NCBI GenBank assembly: GCA_027459645.1
Contig: DAIDHQ010000006.1
Coordinates: 62,001 to 126,000, forward strand
Length of the DNA: 64,000 nucleotides
Reading direction: 5' to 3'
DNA from: Vulcanimicrobiota bacterium
GTDB taxonomy: Bacteria > Vulcanimicrobiota > Vulcanimicrobiia > Vulcanimicrobiales > Vulcanimicrobiaceae
The position numbers were made by a program, and so were the translations under genes. Shown in pieces: positions 51,904-58,940 of the stretch (position 1 is its first letter; each line of letters begins with the position of its first letter). The notes under the pieces were generated by a model. It was not told the origin of the DNA, made no database searches, and worked only from the letters and a program-made list of their open reading frames with translations.

Positions 51904-53388
51904 CTATGTCGGCGATTCCGGCGCCAATGCTCGGAGCGAGGCCGCCACTTCGGTGAACTCGGCGAGCGCAGCTTCGAGGTCTTCAACAATTTCGGCTGCC
52001 AGGACGTGCGGTTCGGGAAGGTTGGCGGCGTCTTCAAGCGATTCGTCGCGCAGCCAGAACAGGTCAAGGCTCACTTTGTCGCGCGCGATTATCTCGTCGT
52101 ACGTGTAACGATGAAACCGCTCGGATTCGGCACGTTGTGCTCGATTGTCGGCGCTGTAGCAGGCGACGAAGTCGTCGAGATGTTCACGCCGTAATGGGTT
52201 CTCCTTCAGCGTGAAGTGCATGTTGGTGCGCAGATCGTACACCCAGAGCGCTCGCGTTGACGGCGTTTCTGAAGCAGGCTTCCGATCAAAGAAGAGAACG
52301 TTTGCCTTGACGCCTTGAGCGTAGAAGATTCCCGTCGGCAAGCGTAGCAGCGTATGAACGTCGCACTCGTGAAGCAAGCGGCGGCGCACGGTCTCGCCAG
52401 CTCCACCCTCGAAGAGCACGTTATCGGGTACAACGACCGCTGCGCGGCCCTCTATTTTCAGCATCGTCTTGACGTGCTGGACGAAGTTCAGTTGCTTGTT
52501 GGAGGTCGTCGCCCAGAAGTCGTCGCGCACGACGGTCAGATCGTCGCGGCGGGATTCGCCGTTCTCGCCCACGATCGTAACCGATGACTTCTTGCCGAAC
52601 GGCGGATTGGTGAGCACCATCTCGAAGCGCATTCCCGGATCGGACTTGAGCGCGTCGTCAACGCGAATCGGGCTCTCAGCGTCTGCCGCCGTGATGCCGT
52701 GAAGAAGCAGATTCATTGCGCAGAGCCGCGCGGTATTGTCGACGATCTCCCATCCGTGCAAGGCTTCATACCGAAGTTGGTGCTTCTGGTCGGGATCGAG
52801 CAAGCCGGCTCGTGCGATGTGCTCGAAGGCCGCGAGCAGAAAGCCGCCAGTCCCGCAGGCCGGATCGCAGATGGTCATGCCCGCTTGCGGTTGCATAACG
52901 TCGACGATTGCGCGAATTAGGGGGCGCGGCGTAAAATACTGACCGGCGCCGGACTTCGTGTCCTCGGCGTTTTTTTGTAGCAGGCCTTCGTATGCATCAC
53001 CTTTCACATCGGCATCGAGCGTCATCCACCGCTCTTTATCGATCAGGTCAACGATCAAGCGCTTTAGCTTCGCTGGGTCTTGAATACGGTTCTGCGCCTT
53101 CCTGAAGACGACGCCGAGCATGCCTGGATGCTTGCCGAGTTCGGTCAGAATGTGGCGGTAATGAACTTCTAGTTCGTCTCCGTCAAGGCGAAGAAGCGAC
53201 GGCCAATCAAGACCATCCGGGACGACTGATGGTCGATTGAATGGTGCGAGTGTCTGTTCGTCCGCCATCTTCAGGAAGAGCAGATACGTCAACTGCTCGA
53301 CGTAGTCGCCGTACGACAAACCGTCGTCACGGAGCACATGGCAGTAATTCCAGAGCTTTGCGACAAGCGCACCTGATTCGTTTACCAA
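51904..53388 (-). CDS. hsdM: type I restriction-modification DNA methylase subunit
   Basis: A 494-residue N6-adenine methyltransferase (HsdM). N-terminal helical domain (YGDYVEQLTYLLFLKMADEQ), GAGQYFTPRPLIRAIVDVMQ, SAM motif I DPACGTGGFLLAAF, motif IV MVLTNPPFGKKSS, and PDNVLFEGGAGETVRRRLLH. Works with HsdS to methylate and with HsdR to cut. It overlaps hsdS by 7 bp and is last in the operon R-S-M. Confidence 0.95.
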   Translation of the reverse strand: MVNESGALVAKLWNYCHVLRDDGLSYGDYVEQLTYLLFLKMADEQTLAPFNRPSVVPDGLDWPSLLRLDGDELEVHYRHILTELGKHPGMLGVVFRKAQNRIQDPAKLKRLIVDLIDKERWMTLDADVKGDAYEGLLQKNAEDTKSGAGQYFTPRPLIRAIVDVMQPQAGMTICDPACGTGGFLLAAFEHIARAGLLDPDQKHQLRYEALHGWEIVDNTARLCAMNLLLHGITAADAESPIRVDDALKSDPGMRFEMVLTNPPFGKKSSVTIVGENGESRRDDLTVVRDDFWATTSNKQLNFVQHVKTMLKIEGRAAVVVPDNVLFEGGAGETVRRRLLHECDVHTLLRLPTGIFYAQGVKANVLFFDRKPASETPSTRALWVYDLRTNMHFTLKENPLRREHLDDFVACYSADNRAQRAESERFHRYTYDEIIARDKVSLDLFWLRDESLEDAANLPEPHVLAAEIVEDLEAALAEFTEVAASLRALAPESPT

Positions 53389-54695
53389 GCCACAACCTCC
53401 GATTTCGGCCTTGACGGAGCACCGTTACGCTTTGCCAATGCCCTTGTCGCGCGATCCGCACCGGGAGTGACTGACGCAGCTGAAACGACACCTTCGCCAT
53501 GCGACTGCGAAACAAGGCGCCCGGAAAATGCCATGTCTAAGATGGCGCGTCGGAGGCGCCGAATCTGCAGCCGCCCTTTCACCGCAGCGGTCGCGACGCG
53601 TTCGCATGCGCTGACCTGCAGAGCGGTCTGTGAGATAAGGCGGCTTCGCTCTTCGGGTGGTGGCATCGGGATCATCAAATCGCGAATCATACCCTGACTG
53701 ATATTCGGCTGTGCCCCACCTTTGGCCGAATCGATCAGGTCGCACCTCATCGCACGCAGACATAACCATAAGAACGGTACGAGCTCCGCTTCATGTGGCT
53801 CTATGGCGCATACGGCTTGGTTTGTGGCGGCTGAGTCCAGGTCTAGGATGCCGAGTTTTCCGACCGTGGCACCGTACATGGCCATCATCAGGGTCCCCCG
53901 TCTCAGCAATTTTGCACTCGACGATGCTAGGCCGGTGTCGGAGATGCGTTCTGCTGTTGCGCGCACATGAGAGTCTCCCAATTCGCCTGACTTGACCCAC
54001 GGTATAGTGCCGCAAAAATTCTCGACTTTTCGGCGTGACGGGGTGCCGCCGCTACTCGTTTTTGCAATGGTCGACAGCTTTACGGATGGCCACCTGGATG
54101 ATCGAACGGCCCTATACGCTGCCTCAGCTAGTGCGTTTGCTCGATGTTCCACGTGTGTTAGCGATGCTTCGGCGGCGTCGAGGCGGGAGAATTGTTCTTC
54201 GATGACTTCGACGATCTGCCGTTGCTCGGAAGGAGGCGGAAGCGGTATCGGAAGTCGACGCAGGTCCTCCTGCGGTAAGTGATTGATCGTGCTTCCGGTA
54301 ACCAGGCTATCAAAGGTCCGCGAATAGCCGTAGTGGCGCAGGAGGTAGAATAAATACTCCGGCATGAGCGCAGGCGAGCATCGCACACGATGAAGTGCTT
54401 TCTGGAAATGCACGTCGGTGGCGCCCCTTCGCCATATTGCCGCCCGGCCGACTTCTCCGCCCTCGCAGACGACCACATCACCTTGCTGGAGAGCAAATTT
54501 TGCAGATTCTTCTTCCGTAAAATCCATCGTCGGCAGGTCGTCAACGGCGAACGCACCCCACTGCACGTCGCGATTTCGAAGGTATGCCTTTGGTCTGGCA
54601 CCTACCTTCGCTTTCGGAGAGAGCATCTTTCCAAGCTGAGTGTCAGCAACCTCACACAACAAAACCAGGCGCCATCCGTCTGGCATAACACTCAT
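53382..54695 (-). CDS. hsdS: type I restriction-modification specificity subunit
   Basis: A 437-residue HsdS with two target-recognition domains (about 5-155 and 200-360), each closed by a conserved helix: LPIPLPPPSEQRQIVEVIEE and LMIPMPPPEERSRLISQTAL. FDSLVTGSTINHLPQEDLRR and AKGGAQPNISQGMIRDLMIP are the matching junction motifs. The two halves bind the two parts of a bipartite DNA site; the recognised sequence cannot be read off. Starts 4 bp inside hsdR. Confidence 0.93.
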   Translation of the reverse strand: MSVMPDGWRLVLLCEVADTQLGKMLSPKAKVGARPKAYLRNRDVQWGAFAVDDLPTMDFTEEESAKFALQQGDVVVCEGGEVGRAAIWRRGATDVHFQKALHRVRCSPALMPEYLFYLLRHYGYSRTFDSLVTGSTINHLPQEDLRRLPIPLPPPSEQRQIVEVIEEQFSRLDAAEASLTHVEHRANALAEAAYRAVRSSRWPSVKLSTIAKTSSGGTPSRRKVENFCGTIPWVKSGELGDSHVRATAERISDTGLASSSAKLLRRGTLMMAMYGATVGKLGILDLDSAATNQAVCAIEPHEAELVPFLWLCLRAMRCDLIDSAKGGAQPNISQGMIRDLMIPMPPPEERSRLISQTALQVSACERVATAAVKGRLQIRRLRRAILDMAFSGRLVSQSHGEGVVSAASVTPGADRATRALAKRNGAPSRPKSEVVAW

Positions 54696-57460
54696 GCCGC
54701 GAGCGTCTCGTTCAATTCGTCGAGCAACGGGTTCAGAGCATCACCGAACACTTCGTGCGCTTTTCCGAGCCCGCCGTGCTGCGAGAACGGCGTATACTGG
54801 AAGTCGTCGGGCGATATTGCGAGGCTCGCCGCAATATGATCGCGGATACGTTCGAGCCACTGCGTTTGTTCTGTGGTAAAAGTGCGACCAGCCTGTTTCT
54901 GCTGGAGCATCCATCCGGCAAAGCGTTCGTTGACACGCTCTGGAAACGGGACCAGTTGCTCGTCCTGGTTTAACGCAAAGCGCACGATTTGAACGATGTC
55001 GGCCAGCACGCGAGGGCCGGAGCCCCGCACCTTCGACTTGTCGAGGGTTTCGTACGCGGCCCACAGATTCTCCGGCGTCCAATGCTGTGGCGTGCGGCCA
55101 ATGGCATTGGCCAATTCTTTAACCTCTTTCCACGTCAAGCGATGTTTGTACGGGCGGCTGTAGAGAATCTGCAACGCGGTGATCTCGTCCTTGTGCTCAT
55201 CAATGTATGCGCGAAACGATTCGACGGTCTTGCGGGCACGGTCCGCAGCATCAACCGAGTAATCCGCCCCGAGCAACCGGTCTGCCGATGTTTCGTCGAT
55301 CACTTGATCGTAGCTGCGCCGCAGCTCGACCAGCTTCTCTCGGAAAGCGGGGTTATCGGCAAGCGGCCCAACCGCTTTATCGATCATTCGCGCCGCCACG
55401 GCATCACATGTTTCCGGACTGGGCTGCTCAAGGCCCGTTTCCCATTGAGCGGCTTCGTATTGCCTATCGGGATCGAGCGCGTCCACGATGTTCTCGGCCA
55501 ACTCTTTGAGCGGGACACCGGCTACTGCCTCAAGCTCTTCGCGGTCTTGCTTAGAGAGGCGTAAGTTGAGCCGGGCGATGCGTGATGCGATGGACGATAC
55601 AAGGCTCTTCTCGCGAGAGCCCAATGCGAGATTATGCAAGAGCTTATCGAAGCCGAGTTTGGGATTGCGATCCATCGGCGTCGTGTCATGAAGGTCGGCC
55701 TCTGTAACGCCGACCGCGTCAACGATTACAAAGCGGTCCTTTACCTTGGCATCGGGTGTCACGCCTTGCAAGTCGGTCGGGTTGATGACGCGCACCCCGC
55801 GGCCCTTCATCTGTTCGAAGAACTGTCGCGAGCGGACCATGCGCATGAAGAACACGCACTCGATCGGCTTCACGTCCGTTCCGGTCGCGATCATGTCAAC
55901 GGTTACCGCAATACGGGGATTGTAGCTGTTGCGAAAGTCCTGGAGCAGTTGCTCGGCCGTTTGACCTTGCGAGCCAGACTTATAGGTGATCTTGGCGGCG
56001 AACTCATTGCCCTTACCGAATTCTTCGCGCACGATTTGGACGATGTCGTCGGCGTGGCTGTCGTCCTTGGCGAAGATCAAGGTCTTCGGAACGTGCGTGC
56101 GTCCCTCGAACAGCGTTGGAAGACTGTCGCGGAAAGCTCGCACGATGGTTCGAATCTGGTCTCTGGCGACAACCTTGCGGTCGAGTTCCTTGGCATCATA
56201 TATGATGTCATCGTCAAGTTGTTCGAAACGCCTTTCGCGTGTCTGCCGGTCGCGAAAGGCAGTCACCAAGCCGGCGTCAATCTTCGACCCCTTGGCGCTG
56301 ATCTCGGTCGCAATTCGGTATACGTCGAAGTCGACGTTCACGTTGTCGGCCACCGCCCGCTCGTGATTGTATTCCATCACCAGATTTTGGTTGAAAAACC
56401 CAAGGGTCTGCTTCCCGGGCGTTGCCGTCAAACCGATGATAAACGCGTCGAAGTACTCCAGCACTTGCCGCCACAAGCCATAGATAGAACGATGGCACTC
56501 ATCGACGATGATAACGTCGAATGTTTCGATGGGAACCGCTGGGTTGTATGCGACTTCGACCGGCTTCGCGGGCTGCAAATCGTAGGCCGATTCTTCGTCG
56601 AGTTCTTCCGGAAGATCGGGTTCGCCCTTGAGAATCGAATAGAGGCGCTGAATCGTGGAGATGACGACGCGCGAAACGCCGTCGATGCGATTCGAACCGA
56701 GACGCTGGACGTTGTACAGTTCGGTAAACTTACGGCCGTCGTCGGGCGTTGAGAACGCCTGAAACTCTTTGAGCGTCTGCCGTCCGAGATTCGCACGATC
56801 GACGAGGAAGAGAATCCGGCGCGCTCCGGCATACTTGATGAGCCGATAGGCGATATTGGCGGCGGTGAAGGTCTTGCCCGAGCCTGTGGCCATCTGGATG
56901 AGGGCCCGCGGCCGGCCGTGCTTGAGCGATTCCTCCAAATTGCGAATCGCCTCGGCTTGTGCAGACCACAGGCCTTGTTCGTTGAGCTCCGGGAGATCGC
57001 GAAGTCGGGCGCGCAAGGTCGCACGTTCGGCCCCGATCTCTGCGAGCGTCTCCGGTCGATAAAACGTGAACACTTGGCGGCTCGCGGGGTCTGCATCGAA
57101 GCCGTTCGTGAAGCGCGTCTCTACGCCGGTGGATTCGAATGCAAACGGCAGCGGCTTCACGAGCGCGGAAATCCCCTCAGGTAAGCCCGCGGTATATTTG
57201 CCCGATTGCCGCTCGACGCCGGTGAGCGTCGAACCAGCCTTCTTGGCCTCGATCACTCCGGCGGCTCTGCGGTTGACAAATAAAAGATAGTCGGCTGCGT
57301 CGTAACCGCCGTTCATTTTGAACTCGCGAACCGCGACGCCAACGCCGGCGCCAAGATTCAGTTTCTTGTAGTCCTGGACAATCCACCCGCATGCGCCCAG
57401 TTGGCGATCGATCTCCATGCGCGCCCGGGCTTCAGGGTCCAGGTAGTCCTCGACGGCCAA
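54692..57460 (-). CDS. hsdR: type I restriction-modification endonuclease/translocase
   Basis: A 922-residue HsdR. Nuclease domain with D57 and E71-x-K73 (DAADYLLFVNRRAAGVIEAK), then SF2 motor: motif I LIQMATGSGKTFTAANIA (about 187-204), motif II VIIVDECHRSIYG, motif III GLTATPGKQT, motif VI near MKGRGVRVINPTD. The C-terminal third is the helical region that docks on HsdM/HsdS. First gene of the operon, 197 bp from the divergent DUF4160 gene with a palindrome between them. Confidence 0.95.
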   Translation of the reverse strand: MAVEDYLDPEARARMEIDRQLGACGWIVQDYKKLNLGAGVGVAVREFKMNGGYDAADYLLFVNRRAAGVIEAKKAGSTLTGVERQSGKYTAGLPEGISALVKPLPFAFESTGVETRFTNGFDADPASRQVFTFYRPETLAEIGAERATLRARLRDLPELNEQGLWSAQAEAIRNLEESLKHGRPRALIQMATGSGKTFTAANIAYRLIKYAGARRILFLVDRANLGRQTLKEFQAFSTPDDGRKFTELYNVQRLGSNRIDGVSRVVISTIQRLYSILKGEPDLPEELDEESAYDLQPAKPVEVAYNPAVPIETFDVIIVDECHRSIYGLWRQVLEYFDAFIIGLTATPGKQTLGFFNQNLVMEYNHERAVADNVNVDFDVYRIATEISAKGSKIDAGLVTAFRDRQTRERRFEQLDDDIIYDAKELDRKVVARDQIRTIVRAFRDSLPTLFEGRTHVPKTLIFAKDDSHADDIVQIVREEFGKGNEFAAKITYKSGSQGQTAEQLLQDFRNSYNPRIAVTVDMIATGTDVKPIECVFFMRMVRSRQFFEQMKGRGVRVINPTDLQGVTPDAKVKDRFVIVDAVGVTEADLHDTTPMDRNPKLGFDKLLHNLALGSREKSLVSSIASRIARLNLRLSKQDREELEAVAGVPLKELAENIVDALDPDRQYEAAQWETGLEQPSPETCDAVAARMIDKAVGPLADNPAFREKLVELRRSYDQVIDETSADRLLGADYSVDAADRARKTVESFRAYIDEHKDEITALQILYSRPYKHRLTWKEVKELANAIGRTPQHWTPENLWAAYETLDKSKVRGSGPRVLADIVQIVRFALNQDEQLVPFPERVNERFAGWMLQQKQAGRTFTTEQTQWLERIRDHIAASLAISPDDFQYTPFSQHGGLGKAHEVFGDALNPLLDELNETLAA

Positions 57461-57560
57461 ATGCCAACCTCACCAGCAACGGAGGCACCGCAAGGTGTCT
57501 TGCAGGCCTAAATACTGCGCCGACCTTGTCCAGGCCTAGAACCGCTGGACCCCATCGGCC

Positions 57561-57589
57561 GGATAGTATCGCATTTTGCTACACTATCC
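57561..57589. promoter_or_regulatory. palindrome between hsdR and the DUF4160 gene
   Basis: GGATAGT...ACTATCC with an inner GCA/TGC: nearly symmetric over 29 bp. Each strand carries an extended -10-like box inside it (TGCTACACT on plus, TGCGATACT on minus), so it may be both an operator and a divergent promoter core. Confidence 0.45.
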
Positions 57590-57621
57590 GCCTCGCGTCC
57601 AAGGGTCGCCCCGCGGTAGGC

Positions 57622-57650
57622 TTGAAACCAAAAGGCGTTTGGGTTATAGT
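57622..57650 (+). promoter_or_regulatory. promoter of the DUF4160/DUF2442 pair
   Basis: TTGAAA (57622-57627), 17-bp spacer, TATAGT (57645-57650). The expected start point, 57657-57658, coincides with the GTG start codon, so the message is probably leaderless. Confidence 0.65.
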
Positions 57651-57657
57651 GGGGCCC

Positions 57658-57912
57658 GTGAGTAGTGTTCGGATCGGCGGCATCATTTTTCAACTATTCC
57701 CAGTCGATCACGAACCACGGCACGTTCACGCACTTTACGCGGGCATCGAAGTCATCGTTGACCTCCTCGATGACCGAACGGTAGCCCTTGCAGACCGGCC
57801 AGACCGAATTTCACCGGGAAACGCCAAGCGCAGTGACGTGAAAAAGATTTTGAGGGTTGCGGCAGAGCACTTCGATGAATTGGTCGCGGCCTGGGAGAGA
57901 ATGCATCCATGA
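57658..57912 (+). CDS. DUF4160 protein (toxin-antitoxin-like pair)
   Basis: An 84-residue protein from GTG 57658. IGGIIFQLFPVDHEPRHVHA is the DUF4160 signature (H-x-P-x-H-x-H), followed by DVKKILRVAAEHFDELVAAW. DUF4160 is regularly encoded just upstream of DUF2442, in mobile DNA, and the pair is suspected to be a toxin-antitoxin or regulatory module. Overlaps the next gene by 4 bp. Confidence 0.82.
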   Translation: MSSVRIGGIIFQLFPVDHEPRHVHALYAGIEVIVDLLDDRTVALADRPDRISPGNAKRSDVKKILRVAAEHFDELVAAWERMHP

Positions 57913-58343
57913 GTAAGCCCAAAGCACGCATCGACGTTACCGACGAGCAGATCGAGGCAGCGATCGCGCTGGCAAAGCTACGCGAGCCGTATCGGCCAAA
58001 AGCAGTCGCCGCGGTGTACCGCAAAAAAGAGGACGTGATCGCCATCAAATTGGCGACCGGCGTGGAATTGGCGATTCCGCGCAAGCTGTTGCAAGGGCTG
58101 GAACATGCGACGCCTGAGCAAGTCGGCGAAGTTGAGATATTGGGACCGGGTTCGAGCCTGCATTGGGAGTCGCTCGACGTCGACCACTACGTCCCAAGCC
58201 TCATCGAAGGCGTCTTCGGAAACCGTCGCTGGATGAGCGAGCTCGGCAAACTCGGCGGCAAGGCGCGCACCGAAGCGAAAGCGCGGGCTGCTCGCAAGAA
58301 CGGACGCAAGGGCGGTAGACCGCCCAAGAAGACCGCCGCCTAG
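57909..58343 (+). CDS. DUF2442 protein
   Basis: A 144-residue protein. AIKLATGVELAIPRKLLQGL and GSSLHWESLDVDHYVPSLIE are the DUF2442 core (the '-W-x-x-L-D-x-D-x-x-v-P' end). A very basic tail follows (AARKNGRKGGRPPKKTAA), likely nucleic-acid binding. Partner of the DUF4160 protein. Confidence 0.82.
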   Translation: MSKPKARIDVTDEQIEAAIALAKLREPYRPKAVAAVYRKKEDVIAIKLATGVELAIPRKLLQGLEHATPEQVGEVEILGPGSSLHWESLDVDHYVPSLIEGVFGNRRWMSELGKLGGKARTEAKARAARKNGRKGGRPPKKTAA

Positions 58344-58676
58344 CAGCCCGGCGAACACCCAACCTTTTGCCGGTCGGCGGCTGAGCGCAGCGACCCGCCT
58401 CATCGGCTGTGCGTTTGTACGCACAGCGACCGGCTTGCGTCGTGAAAAATCGCAAATCGGTGCAGTTCTTGCGTAGTGAAGCATGCAGGCCGGGTTCACT
58501 GCAGCGTAGCAGCCGGGTCCAGGGTTTGCCCGATAGGGCCGAGCACTGCGAGCCCTGGACGCGGCTGCTAAAATGAATCGAACGTCGGACTGCAAGCACA
58601 GGCCACGCTCCTGCGATATAATTGGTGTAGCGATTCATACTCGACTTTCGCCCGCAATATAATGCCCGTGAAACTG
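58344..58676. other. gap rich in inverted repeats, excisionase leader
   Basis: No gene is supported. It holds a perfect hairpin CTGTGCGT-TTGT-ACGCACAG (58407-58426) and a long inverted repeat, AGCAGCCGGGTCCAGGG (58508-58524) with its complement at 58553-58569 (16 of 17 bp). A TATAAT at 58617-58622 starts a leader that resembles the element B leader over about 100 bp. Confidence 0.5.
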
Positions 58677-58711
58677 CCCTGCAACGAGAGCGTTGCGGGG
58701 TTTTCTTTTTT
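58677..58711 (+). terminator. leader hairpin/attenuator upstream of element C excisionase
   Basis: CCCTGCAACG-AGAG-CGTTGCGGGG (10-bp stem with one G-T pair), then TTTTCTTTTTT. It lies 14 bp before the excisionase ATG, within the leader, at the same place as in element B. Confidence 0.75.
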
Positions 58712-58724
58712 TGGAGCTGGCACA

Positions 58725-58940
58725 ATGAATGACTCTTCACCACTCGCAGCTGCGCGCGACGTGTTGACGGTGCGCGAAGTGCAGCATGTGCTCGGCATCG
58801 GGCGCAACGCGACGTACGAGCTGATTGCATCGGGACGCTTGCCCTCGATTCGTGTGACCGCTCGCCGGATCGTCGTGACGAGGAAAGCGCTCGAAGTGTT
58901 CCTGGGCCTTGCGCCGAATACCGGACACGAAGAGCGATGA
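58725..58940 (+). CDS. excisionase-family HTH protein (element C)
   Basis: A 71-residue winged-helix excisionase from ATG 58725 (GGAG 8 nt upstream). VLTVREVQHVLGIGRNATYE, LIASGRLPSIRVTARRIVVT, RKALEVFLGLAPN: strikingly close to the element B excisionase, while the integrases are much less alike. Its stop overlaps the integrase ATG (ATGA, 58937-58940). Confidence 0.87.
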   Translation: MNDSSPLAAARDVLTVREVQHVLGIGRNATYELIASGRLPSIRVTARRIVVTRKALEVFLGLAPNTGHEER

